Shown here: in pieces, positions 24,389-37,000 of the stretch
How the letters are laid out: every line of letters starts with the position of its first letter
Numbering within the stretch: the first letter of the stretch is position 1
From: Eucalyptus grandis
Taxonomy: Eukaryota; Streptophyta; Magnoliopsida; Myrtales; Myrtaceae
DNA: 64,000 nt
Direction: 5' to 3'
Assembly (NCBI RefSeq): GCF_016545825.1
Contig: NC_052614.1
Location: 17,812,559 to 17,876,558, forward strand
The notes under the pieces: generated by a model
The model's database searches: none
What the model was told of the DNA's origin: nothing
The model's input: the letters and a program-made list of their open reading frames with translations, nothing else
Made by a program: the position numbers and the translations under genes

Positions 24389-27300
24389 TCACTTGTTTAG
24401 CAGTGCCGCCCTTGACATCAAATGCTTCTCGGAATGCTGCATCGAAGTTGAAAAATGAGGGAAACGAGGAATGAATGAGATCGCAGAGAAGAAATAGGGC
24501 CAATTAAAGACATAAAATGATCAAGCCTTCTAATAAAAAATTTACACGTTCATACCGCAATAATCAGTAGTTACCAACATGGACAAGATGATAATATCCA
24601 CTGCAAGATTTGTCGGTAAACAGCCTCAAAGTACTACCACCAATCACAGGCCATTTCAGACGAAACACATGCTTAATGAAAGTGGACTGTCACAACATGC
24701 AGTTTGGTACATTGAACCTAGTTTGGTGTAAGTTCAGCCAATACAGTTCTGGAAACATACATGGTCCGTGCATTCTATCTGTGGGGTTCCGACACAGACA
24801 TCACATGTTTCTTGAGGTATTATTTGTCGAGTCCGTTCAGAATATATATTATAGACAGCATTTTCCTACAATTTTTCTTAAGACCATACTAAATTATCGG
24901 CAACAATGAGATGGTTAAACGTCAAACAAGTTCAGAGAGGTTACTGCACCTAAGCTCAAGGACTATCTCCTTTTAGATTAAAGGCACTTAGGTCAGGCAC
25001 AGACTATTGCAGATAATGCTCAATCATATTAAACAGCACACTGCTTAAACATATTCTAAGAAACAGTTTGTTTACAAAGTCTCTACCAAAAAGTGTAAAA
25101 CAAAAATAAAATTTAAGAACGTGGAAATATGCAATGTGAAGCGGGCAAAGTAAAAGAACTGAGCAATTTGTTTATAATAGAGAGGAACTTACGTTATCCA
25201 TTTTAGCCTGATTGTTGTTGTCTAACATCAGTCCGAAATGAATATGGGGAAAGTGTGCCCACTAGTATAGATAGCAAAAATCATTCAGAAACAAAGTTAA
25301 ATGAAAAGATATGGACATTAACATTTTGCCCAACAAAAATTAAGTAAAATTACTCAAATCTATCATTCTGATATGTTATCATCAACTCACGTTTTTAGCA
25401 GCAGTACTGAATGCTTCCCTGTGACTAATGTCTGGATTGCTCGCCTTGATCCTCTGAATCTCCTCTCTAAAAAAATCGCCATGATTTTGACCAGAGGACA
25501 ATAACCAAATATGTCAATAATTGCTGAGAGCTTTCTTTTCTTTCTTTTATCATGGAAAAAGAAAAATAAAAAAAAAAGGACATTGTTTTTTAAGCGCATG
25601 CTGTGCAGCGATTTCTGTTTCATTACTTTATGAACTGGTTATAGGCTGAAGGTACTCGCTGCCTCTTCTCGGGAGCTGCAAATCCAAGAAAGCTACAACT
25701 CATGAGTTATCACGCATTATGACAATATTTTAACTTTACCCAATCAAAACTTTATTATATAGTTCGTCAAGCATATAAGAAAATTGATTTCCGAATTTTT
25801 TTTTTTCACTTTGCAAGGATAAGCTCCTCTGATGGTCGAAAGAATGTAAATACCTTGTAAACGGCAACATGAAGATGTCATTTCTCCAGATAGAAGTTTT
25901 CATAGGAAACACTGTTCTAAGTATGCAGGTTTTACTCACTGCTCGTGTCCACAGATTATATGAAATGTCTGTAATTTTGGTAGAAAAGCACCAAGTTTAG
26001 GTTGTCTAAGGAGAAAGATTCCAGACTCACGTCGATTAACAACCCTTTGCTCAGTGACATTCGTGGATGGTGCTCGCATTGTGATCCTGCTATTGTATTT
26101 TGAAGATGAACCCATGTCCATCCTGCAATCCTGCTTGGGAGGCTATATGGAGAAAGTATTCAGAGAGGAGAGATTGCCTAAGTTAGCTGTGATTAGTAGT
26201 TCAAGATTAAAGAAAAAGCTTGTTGCTTTAGCTATTAGATCATTTTTCCTCAGATTTCTTCTGCTATATTGTTAACTTAGGACCTGAGCTTAATAAGTCC
26301 TTTTAATAACTCCCCCGGTGAAGAAGGGTAAAAATTTTCAACCTATGGAGTTATGCTACTAGGGAAGTAAAAAGGTGTTTCCATTAAGAAAAAAGTTACC
26401 TTAATATGTACAAGTTGAGGTAAAACGAGAGAAAAAAAAGTGAGGGCAAAAAGAAGAAGTCTTAGGTTAGCACATATGGATGGCGTTGACAATATTTTAT
26501 ACATTTTTCATGCGGGCAATGTCTTTTGAGAGAGAGAGAGAGGTGAAGTGATGTTTTCTGGGATCGAGCTAGGGGAAGAGGAGAGAGAAAAAACCGGCAT
26601 TGAAGTGACGGGATCAGTCATAGAATGGTGGCTGTCATTCAGAGGAAAGAAGACAATAATAATTATAAATATTGCACATAAAACCCAGATTGACAGTCCT
26701 TTCAAAACCAAGGCCAAGCCCTCTCTTTCTTTGGGATCTTAAAAAACACAAAAAGAAGAGGAAAACAAAAAAAACCCATTTCTTGAGATTTGTTTCCACA
26801 ACAGAGGGCGCAGATCTCATTGAAAAGAACCGATGCTTTTAACTCAAATCCATTCCCAACCAAATCAAGATTGAAAATATTAATGAAAAAAGAGTAGCTA
26901 AAAAAATAAAAAAACCTACGGAGGGGGGAAAATGATGCTTTTGCCTTGAAGGGAGTGGACAGAAACTGACTCAAAATGACAACTTCGGCCGCAAAACCTA
27001 GTTCTCCTACACAAAAGCGAAAAAACACATAGGTTTTGGTCCTATGACGGCTGCTATAGTCCCATTTCAGAGACCATAAAGAATTGAAAAACCCTACATC
27101 GTCATAAATTTGGACACACCATACTCGAAATGTTCCCTTTTTTCTCTAAAGGAACCAAAAAAAAAAAAACAATGAAGTTATTGTCAGCACACCTGAGCGT
27201 CTTGCCAATTAGCGAGGGACTGGAAAGCAGCAGCCATGTTGACAGACCAAAGATTAGAGCAGTGGCCGCACCGGATGGTAACTATGTCAAGCAAGCTACT

Positions 27301-28418
27301 GCATGGTACACTCACCTGCATAATATCCACAAATCACGAAGTCAATCTATATAAAAGGGAAATTGCGTTACCCAGTGAAACTTAGTCACTGCCAAAAGAA
27401 GAAGAACTAAGAACTAAGGAAGAAAACCCAGATCAGGAAAAGAATGACTAATTTTTGGGTTGTGATCAGTCTAGTTAGTTATTGCTTTTTTTTTTTTTTT
27501 CCTTTTCGGGTTCTTACTTTTTCCAAAGAGTTCTAGAATGACAATAAACGGGGGGCTTCATTAACTGAAAACCTTCTCTTCTCCGTTTGGTTTTGTGAGC
27601 TCAGTTCAGAGAAAACCCTAAACAAAGTATGTCTTGGTGCTTTGCTTGTGAAGTGTGCTTTGGTGGGCATGGAATAGGTAAATGGAAGATTTGAGAAAAA
27701 GCCTTTATTTTTAATTTCCTCCGGTGACCTAAAACACATACTGAAGCAAGGCTAAGAGTGCATCAGATCTGTGTTGGTGAAGGAAAGATAAGTCACACTG
27801 CTAAGAAATTAAGATGTTGGAGTTGTCTTCGTCAGTTTGTCATTGTGCGCTTGAATATTTTTGCACGAAAATGTTATTTTTCCTTAAAGATAAAACCGTA
27901 TATCTGCAGGAGCAACACACAGCTCAAGCCAACCGGCCCCCTCTCTCTCTCTATAGGACCTTAAGAAATGACTTCCATTTGACTGAGAAAATAAGAAAAG
28001 AAAGGTACAGTCGAACGATGGAGACGTGACTGCACCAAAAAACAAGGAAGACTCAAAGAGGAGATCAATGGGGTTTTCATCTCAAAAATAGACAAAATAG
28101 ATAACACAGGTGCAATGTTTTTTTCCTTTTTCTTCCCCTTCCATATCTTTTCAGGACCAAATAACTTCTGCTTCTTTTTTCTTTTCCAGCTGCTAGTGCT
28201 TAGACTCATTGCATACAAACACAGAAGCAATAAAAACTGCAAAGCAATGGATGAATCAGAGCTCCGGGTGGGACTTAAAAAGAAGTGAAAAAGCAGAACC
28301 CCACTAATAAGCCCAGAGAGAGATGAGATGATGATAATACCGCAAGCACAATATTGCAAAAGTTGCAAGGGATGTAGCAGAGCTGTTCTGTGGGTGTGAT
28401 ATCTACGCAGCTTGCCAT
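24389..28418 (-). CDS. YAB5: YABBY transcription factor, YAB5-like
   Basis: Seven minus-strand exons join in frame: 28418-28341, 27315-27193, 26130-26031, 25675-25627, 25466-25391, 25261-25193, 24436-24389 (543 nt, 180 aa). The N-terminus [20 protein letters not shown] is followed by the C2C2 zinc finger (Cys18, Cys21, Cys42, Cys45) and [12 protein letters not shown]. The HMG-like YABBY domain (about 101-155) includes [36 protein letters not shown] and [13 protein letters not shown]. The tail [15 protein letters not shown] is typical of YAB5-class proteins. YABBY factors are seed-plant nuclear DNA-binding proteins that set abaxial identity and lamina growth in leaves and floral organs. Length and exon layout fit the family. 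Exon 3 has two in-frame acceptors (see findings). The [22 protein letters not shown] start and linker point to YAB5 rather than YAB2, FIL/YAB3, CRC or INO. Confidence 0.94.
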
Positions 28419-28464
28419 TTCTACACGCACAGAAAAAATAATAATAAAGCTCCTCAATTGCACA

Positions 28465-28496
28465 AGAAGAAGAAGAAGAAGAAGAAGAAGAAGAAA
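28465..28496. repeat. (GAA)n microsatellite upstream of YAB5
   Basis: About ten GAA/AGA triplets lie roughly 50 bp upstream of the YAB5 start codon, probably in its 5' UTR, where they read TTC on the sense strand. Confidence 0.9.
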
Positions 28497-28775
28497 GATG
28501 AGCTAGGACTTGCTTTCTGAGAGGTGTTGAGATGTATCACGACAGCAAAGGCTAGATGGTCCTGGGTGGTATAAATAGAGGAAAATTTCAGAAAAAAAGA
28601 GAGGATCTTATGGAGTGACAAATGAGAGAGAGGGAGAGAGAGAGAGAGAGAGAGAGAAGATGAAATTCTATGATAAAAAGGTGGGATGAGAAGTGGCCAT
28701 GGCAGGCAGGAAATGCTGGGTCCGGGAAAAGGTAGAACAGAAAAAAGTTGGGATTTATTGAGAACTGGGTTTGGG

Positions 28776-28778
<3 letters not shown>

Positions 28779-28812
<34 letters not shown>
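28779..28812. repeat. (GA)17 microsatellite upstream of YAB5
   Basis: A pure GA dinucleotide run, about 360 bp upstream of the YAB5 ATG. It is part of the GA-rich upstream region. Confidence 0.92.
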
Positions 28813-28815
<3 letters not shown>

Positions 28816-28820
28816 AAAGT

Positions 28821-31800
28821 GGGGAGAGAGCTTTCAGATATTAGGCAGGGTTAGGGCTAGAGGAGGAAGAGAAGTGGTTTTGGATGCATTACCATAGATA
28901 TCATGTCCATCCAACTTGAATTGCTTTCTGAATTCCAAACAGTTTTCTAGACTAGTTTTATCTACTAGCCCGGGAAGGCATCTAGAGTAGTTTCTTGTTT
29001 CTTTTATTTTTTTCCTCAAATATTTTTGTATCATCTAGCATTGTTGGTGAAAAATTCACGATCAATATTATACATATCAGTAGGATAAAATAGATGTTAT
29101 ATATTATGAATGAATGTCCTATCTATATATTCTATCTCTAAGAATGAAATTTTCAACTATAGTAGAAAAAAAAAGTGGTACGGTGAATGCGATTTACTCA
29201 GCGTGTATTTACTATAATTTCTTTTTGTTTTCTTCGAAGGATGTAGCTTTGTTGTTTGACATTATTATCTCAGTAACATAGGTTTTTAACAATGTTTGAT
29301 ATATAGATTGTGTACAAGATGTTTACATAGCTTGTGAAGTCAATTGGAGCACATATATAAAAAAACTCATTAATTTTTTTTTTTTTTCCTGGTGAGGGAA
29401 AGAAAAGAGTATCTTTGCACAGATTTGTCCTTTTTTTCCGAAGCAGATACACTTGCGTATGTCCTTCAACTGAAGTCAATTGGAGCATATATATAAAAAA
29501 ACTCATTAATTTTTTTTTCCTGGTGAGGGAAAGAAAAGAGTATCTTTGCACAGATTTGTCCTTTTTTTTTCCCAAGCAGATACACTTGCGTATGTCCTTC
29601 AACTGAAGCAAAGTATAAGCGGCCACACACGCCCTCATCAAATCTGGCTTTTTTCTACAGCGGACGAGGGGGGCGACCCCTCTGACTCTCCCTATCAAAT
29701 AATGCCTCGATGTGGACTTGTGTAGAGCAAGGGCCACTTGATGAATTGGGTATGTTCTTTATGCATGCCATGCGTTGCATGCACCATACATGCATCAATG
29801 CACTTCGTTATAGCCTGCATTTACTGCCATGTATGTGTGTCTGCCTGTGTGGATGCATGGACCACAAGAATGATTGTTTGGGAAGGGACCCTTTGGAGTA
29901 ATTTTAGTGATGATGGGCAAGAGATTATTGCTTGGACTCATTCTGTTGTTAGGTCAAGTAAATTATCCACTTAAAAATATACAAGTATCTATAAGAAGGA
30001 ATAAACTCGAATGCACTGACCGTGTAATTTTTTTCTTGGGGTAAAATTCATATCCATCACCGTTGATTTGGATAATTGGTTAAATTTTCAAAGTAAAACT
30101 ACCTATATCAATGATGGTGGAGGTAGGTTGTATAATAGATAAATGGGTCGCACAAAATGACTATCATATGCACATTCTTATGTATTTCGTGGTATACAAG
30201 CTCAAAAATCATCACGTTTTAACAATGTTAACATTGTTGTATGTTGCAATTAGTTTTGTGTGTCACGTCGTATCTACTTTTATTCTGAGCAATTCTTCAC
30301 GGCGGCGGCGGAAGATGCGAACATGATATTTGAGAGGTTCTTTTTAGCTGTGTTGGGAAAGTTAATCTGGAAGCCTTATTGGTAAATTATTGCAGGTCCA
30401 TGCGGCGCCTAGGCCTAGGTTAATTTCCCAATGAGATCACATAGGCTCAAGGATATGGACGTGGCCTTCTCTACATAAGCAAGAGAAGGCTATATTTAGG
30501 TACGAAGTATACTGAAATATAATATTAATGTCACAAAAATGAACCAAATGTCTTAAATTGGCTTTTCTTCTCAATTGGGTTGGAGGAAAACACGCCTATA
30601 GTACATTAATGGATTGAAATGCTGATCTAGTTGATCATTGAGAAGGAATTTATATACTTGTCACATATATCAAAATGTCCTCAAATAAAAAAAAAATCTT
30701 ATGGCATATCACATGTCGTTTTCATTTCAGATCATGTTTTTTACATTTCAACTTCTTCCTCGGTTAGTTTCGATTGATGAATTACAAACATGGATTTTAT
30801 CGACATTTATATTTAGTTAAGTTTGCACGTGAGTAATGTTTATTATTTGTAACCAATTAGAAACTGGTTTCCTCCAATCAAAAGTAGAGAAAATTTTTAT
30901 CACCTTTCTTTTCTTGCAGTCTAAATCTTAGGCTCAAATAATATCTACGGGCGCAATTTCACCATGTCCACGTGCACCGATAAAAGTCCACTTATAAACA
31001 AGTGAAGAACGTCACCCTTAAAAGTTGCTAAGAGTGAAAGGAACTATCATTCGGATATTGAAACTACCACATCTCAACCAGGCACTTAAATCACTCAACC
31101 AATCTTTGAAGGGTTGATGCATTGGATGTCCTTAACCCTTTTGCCTTTAATATGGAATTCGGAAGACCCCCACCAAAATCTAAAGTTTTTTTTTTCTTAG
31201 CACAATATAGGAGAAATTCACATATTAACTTATTTAACGTCAGAAAATGCGATTTAAATTGAAGCTACTATATGGAGAGAGATTGCATTTTACATGAGGC
31301 CAACGAGGGATCACTTTGAGACTAAGTATATTGCAGATTTCTAGTTTGCTTATTTTTGCCACTCTGAAAACCAGCTTAGCTAATAAAGCCTCCTAAGGCA
31401 AGAGGAAATATTCATTTCTTTACTCGTAGTTGCAAAGGTTCTTCTCTTGCCTTGTGAGCTTCTTCAGAATCCGAAATGATAAGAGACGATATGAAAGCTC
31501 GACAGCCTAGTACTAACCCCACCTCATTATTCTAAAATCAAAAGCTTACCCGGAAATAGACCAAAGGGGAACATTGGATCACACGATGAAGTGATTTGAA
31601 AAGGAAACCCAATTATGCTCGCTATCCAAGAAAGAAAGACAAGAAAATCCACTAAGCTATGCAATACAAAAATCCATAAGCGATTTTGAGATGAAATTGA
31701 CGCTCGAAGTCTCAGCTGTACGATCACAACCACATGTCACGCGACAAGATCCAAACAAATTCCTTTAATTGGAAAAGTATGGGACACATGAAATGCATAG

Positions 31801-33780
31801 CCTCGTTTAGGGTTACGATTGATGTTTAATGGTATCAATGATAAACAAGAGTTACACCAAATGCCGCAATTTGATTTCCTTGGTTGAAGATCTTGTTTCA
31901 GATACTATTAACTGGTGTTAAATTAACAGCCTAGCTTGCCAACACTGTTCAGATCCCCAACATCCCAATCCTGGGGTTATGGCATTAGGCAAATCCACAC
32001 GAGACTTGCTGCCACTAGATAAAATATTTTCAATTTTGGTAGCAATCCACTTTAAATCGCGTCATGTCCATTTGAATTTGTGCAATACTTACCTAGCGGT
32101 GTAATAATCCAGATATAGGTGATGTCGAATCAGATAGATATTTGATGCCTAATATTGACAAATATTTTGAATTCCTAATTTTCACTATCTTTTATTTATT
32201 TATTTATTTATTTGTCAAACTATTTTAAAAGGTTTGGGAATATGAAAATATGTGAAAAAAGTGATCATTGAAAATGAGTCAACAATGACTTATGTCCACC
32301 TATAGGTCTCAAGATGCAAATGAACGCAATTGAAACTTCTCTTCAAGATCCAAATAAATTATTGACAAAAAAGGTCAATACGATGAAACTTATGATACAT
32401 ATATCTAAAAAGTTCCGTTCCATTCAACCCAATCTTTATTTTATGAATACCTCAGGTATTGTCTTCACTTGGTCACTCTTCCAAGCGTACTTTTTCGAAT
32501 TCCTTCACATACATTTCAAGGTTCACTTAAACTAAAAAATTATGATTTGAGACCTATAAATCGATCTACAATGTCAGTTGAACCCAAATGCTTTCTGGTA
32601 TGGCAATGATTATTAAATCCTTACAACAAAACATAAAGAGTTACTTATTGCCAGTAAACAGGATTATTGATGGGCTTTCTCAAAATTGGCTTCTTCACTT
32701 CAGCTTGATTAGAAGTTTACTACTCAGGATGACTTTTCTTTAACGCGTGCAAAACTGGAAAATGCATTCGACATGACTTTCATAATCAACTTATACACAA
32801 TCGCGCATATTCTCTTCTACACCATCTGCATTGATGGACTGTCATATTCAACATGGGCTTTCCTGCGGGCTTATTACAAAACAGGAGAAGAAATGAAGCA
32901 TTCCAAAGCTCTACACACCGACAGTAATGAAACAATCAGCTTATAGAGTGAAGAAGAGACAAGGACTTCTCACGCAATTTAGTTCTCATTCTTCCTAGAG
33001 GAGGAGCCATGCCACTCGAAAGCAACAACTGCAGATTGAAAATGGGAAGTGATCATGTGAGAACTCCATTTGGCGGCACCTAGTGATCCGGCGAGGAATC
33101 AAAAAGGTACTATGCTGGAGTAGGTTGTATTTTCAAGGAGAATGGCAGGTAATGCGAATGAATGTCGTATGTTGGATTTTTAGTTGGAACTTTTCATCAA
33201 TACGTTATGCTTCACGATGTATTATCCACATACATGCCAAGGGTTGAGAGAAGTATTTAAACTAGTTAACAATGAAACACATTACGGTGACTAAAAGTTT
33301 AGAGAGGAATGACATCACGGCAAACCGTACCTGGAGAACAAAGACCCTCTCGAATCAAGTATCGACATGGAAGAAAACTACGTCTCTTGAGGAGGTAGAA
33401 AGTGTAGCTATCCTATTGACAATGAAGCTCCTAGAAAGAGCTCCTAGAAAGAGGTTTTTAGAATTGCCAACAGCCAAGACTGGGTCTAGATAAAGGAAAA
33501 AAAAAAGGTCTCTACTGAATATGAAATTCAAATGCTAATGAAACAAAAAAATTGCGATCACTAGCCTCCTGGAGAGCTAATGTAATCTTGGATGTTATTT
33601 TAAAAAAAAACCAAGCACCTGCAATATTTGCAATGCGAAACAGAACTCAGTGAAAAGGTGCTCATTTCAGTACTACTGAGTGCACATATTGTGCTCATAC
33701 CTGTTCCATTGGTATTTCTGGACTGAAAGCCAACAAATCTTCAAATGAAGAGAGGGGGAAAAGAGGAAAGATGAAAAGAC
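28821..33780. other. Non-coding interval between YAB5 and RPN5
   Basis: No gene could be supported. The stretch contains a 136-bp tandem duplication (29337-29607) and otherwise unrecognised AT-rich sequence with scattered short frames. A candidate 73-codon frame at 33272-33493 has no domain or splice partner. The last few hundred bases before 34020 are the likely 3' UTR of RPN5. Confidence 0.55.
29337..29607. repeat. Tandem duplication, two copies of about 136 bp
   Basis: Copy 1 (29337-29472) and copy 2 (29473-29607) start aagtcaattggagca and end gtatgtccttcaactg. They differ mainly in the lengths of two poly-T runs. The duplication creates a minus-strand open frame that repeats itself and should not be read as a protein. 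Confidence 0.9.
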
Positions 33781-34019
33781 CACATTACATTCCTATGCAG
33801 AATGTGTATTCAGTATATCATTTCTGTCCGAAACAAGGCCCAGATCTGGTCCACCTACAAAATATGCAATCAAATTGAAGCCAGCTACAAGAAAGTTCTA
33901 TGACGGATATCTTCAGTCCCCACTCCAGAGCGTAATGTGAAACAGCATTCGTCAGCTTCTCTCTCTTGGTGAGAGCGGGAGGCTCAAGGGGAGAGATCAT
34001 TCATTCAACTAAGACATCT

Positions 34020-37000
34020 TCAACCTCTCATTGCAGCCTTGTGAACCATGGTTTCCTTGTGGATTTGGTGGCAGCTTTTCTCTACAAGATCGAGGAGCTT
34101 CTCCAAATTTGCCGCCCACAAGTTCAAGATGTCATTACTGTCCTTTGTCGTCTGGAAACAGACAACTCCCATCGGCCGGTCTATCTTTGCCACCAGGGAC
34201 TTGGAAACAACCATTTCGGAGAGATGCTTCTCAGCTTCCTAAAATGGAAAGATAGAACTAACAGGTCACGCTGATAGAATATCATTCAAGCTGTACAATC
34301 ATCGCTATATGGTCTCTCTATCAGATGATACTGTTGATTTAACAAATTGAGGCATGTGAATGATTAAAGCTCTCCAAAACAGCGGTAACAGAACCTCAAA
34401 AACAGATCTGTATTCCTTGAGGGTCACGCTACATAATTTTTTTTTCTTCACATTAAGAAAGCTGTAACAGTGAGATATACTTGTGTAAAACAGGAAAGAG
34501 CAAGTGTTAATACTAGCCAAAAAGCTAGGCCAGCTATTTTAGCAAACATATCAGAGCTCCTCCCACCCATTTAAAGGGTATCAGAATTTCAGGAACCACG
34601 GGACAAAAAATGGCTTCAAGATGCCAGACAATGACACTTATAACCATGCCAAATTTATGAGCAGAAGTTGACAAGCCGAGCTTACACATATATGTCAGTC
34701 AGAAACGTTTCTGGAACAAAACTACAAAGACAACGTTCTCACTTCCATGACAAACCTTTGGCTTCCAAGGCTCCAAAACCTCTTTTTCACTTTTTTCAAA
34801 CTAGTACACAAATGCGGCAACCATGCCCCAATCAGGGATCACAGGCAGAGAGGATGCTCAGAGTTGAATAAGGGGTCTTGCCAATCATTCATAAAGAATG
34901 ACATTAATAAAGAATATAGACAAATGTTCCAACATAATCAGACCTGGATGCTGAGGCATAGAAGCTCTGCAAGTCTCTTCAAGGTAATCCTTGAGTAATA
35001 CTTCGAAACGACAATAATATTCTGCAGAAAATAGAGTGGGTCACATCTATTCAATGATCCAATAAAAAGAACAAAAATGACAAAGTTCTATAGTTACATG
35101 TTCAATGATTCTCTGCCGAAGATCTTCTGCTGCCTTATCAACAAGTGCACCTCCAAGCATGTTTTTCTCATTCACAAATTCATCTTCGAAAGTATTCCAA
35201 AGAGCAGTCCATTGGATAACCTCCATTGTAACCAATTGTTTCAGCAGCAGCCTGCATTAAAATATTGAAGGCACTGTCAGCCTTATTCTATGGCACATTA
35301 TTGGGATAATGAAAGAGAATGTACAACCAATTACCTAAAGCAAAATCAAAGAGGTACCTGAATTGGGGAATTTCTGAGAGATTTTTATCTTCTAAAGTGG
35401 CATTAAGAAGGCTCGACTGCATTGGATCATGTGGTGACAGAACCAAGTACCAGCAAATTTTCCTTAGAATCTGCACTTAATAAAACCACAGTATGAACAG
35501 CTGTCCCTCAAAAAACTCAGTGAAGTCTTAACAATTCCTTATTGGAAAGAGCTTTACCGGTATCCACTGCTCTGGGTTTCCCTTCACTGATGGAATCTCA
35601 TATATTGACTTATAGCATCGACAGATCTCGAGGTAATCATTGTTATGTGAGTAATACCTACATCGTTAACCACATGAATGCAAGGTAAACTGAGATGTGT
35701 AACTCAAATCCATTAAGGAAGAAGAGCATGTGCCAGATAAATAAAGCCATACAAGTTCACAGTTTGATCTGCAACCTGAGTGGCAGGTAGCACTTGATCG
35801 GCGAAAAGTTTTAGTTAAAAAATGATGAACCCAGCATTAAAAGCAAAACACCAATATACCGTATCATGAGTTCGTGGTATATCCGTTTCAATTCCAGAAG
35901 TGACGGAATATCAGCTGGAGCTTCTTCCACAATATTTTCACCTTCTTTAGGCTTTTTCTTCTCTTTGGAAGGATCTACATCAAAGACTCGAGGGCTGATC
36001 TTCCTGGAAAGGATCTGCGCACGGACATAATCCTCGCGATCTAAGCATAAACGGACCTGCAAAATCCATTGATCAGAAAACCAATCATAGGAATAGTGCC
36101 TAATCGGCCAAAAGCAATACCAAAAACCCATACTTGTTCAAGGATAAAAGCAATTTTCTCCGTCTTTGCCATTGCTCCAAAAGTTTCTACCTGTATTGCA
36201 AAACCATCATAATGTTGGACAAGGAAAAACAAATTATAAGATCTATGATCACAGAAGTCAACTTCTAGTTACCGCAATTTCTTGCATCAAATCAGCAGCT
36301 TCTGCTATAAGACCCTGTTCTTCCTTTATTTTTGCGAGTTTCTTGATCAATCGTGCTCTCTCAATTTCAACATATATCTGCATAACGAAACTATTTATAG
36401 AAACCACAAAACACTAAACAGATTGCTCATAACATAAGCTGCATAGAGTTTGAGTTCGCATATTCACCTTCCCAGCAGCAACAGAGTTAAGTGTCTTAAT
36501 AAGCTCTATCTTGGTCTCAAGATCAGGTGTCTGGTCAATATATTGCATAGCCTGCTGCACCATTGCTGTCACAGCCTGTTGATAAGAAAATAGGGATGCA
36601 TACGTCACCATCCAATAACTTGATTAGGTCTACAGACAATGAAATATAAGAAGAAGACCAGAGGCAGAAAGAAGTAGACAAGCTAAAGACCAAAATGCAA
36701 TGACAAGAAGAATTCCCTCCCCACCCAGAAGAGATGGTTGCCATACAAAGATGATGGCATTGTCCTGCAATGCCACTTGTGGAGGCACGCCAGACATCCC
36801 ATTTATCCCAACAGAAACTCGCATGAAAGTGGAGTCCATTTCCAAATCCGGCAATTAAAGGTTATTGTCATTCCAGCCAAAAGCTTATGGACTCTCCCAA
36901 GTCTGTACAGAAAGTATCTTCCACCTTGCCACAACCACCAATTAAATCCACTATCTGGCTATCCAATCGAATGCAGGATGAGCACAGCATTTTATTCTCA

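Larger units (their letters stand above)
28419..28820 (-). promoter_or_regulatory. GA/GAA-rich upstream region of YAB5
   Basis: Upstream of the YAB5 start lie a (GAA)n run at about 28465-28496, a (GA)n run at about 28624-28658 and another at 28779-28812 (plus-strand sense). GA repeats are binding sites of plant BASIC PENTACYSTEINE proteins, which are known to act on the YABBY gene INO. Regulation of this gene by the same factors is inference. A canonical tataaatag at 28570 reads on the plus strand, away from YAB5. Confidence 0.5.

Noticed and set aside
26702..27028. 108-codon minus-strand frame as an extra YAB5 exon
   Set aside because: It lies in the YAB5 intron, shows no YABBY similarity in any frame, and the flanking exons already join in phase without it.
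29270..29737. 155-codon minus-strand open frame
   Set aside because: It arises from the 136-bp tandem duplication and poly-T runs; the protein simply repeats itself.
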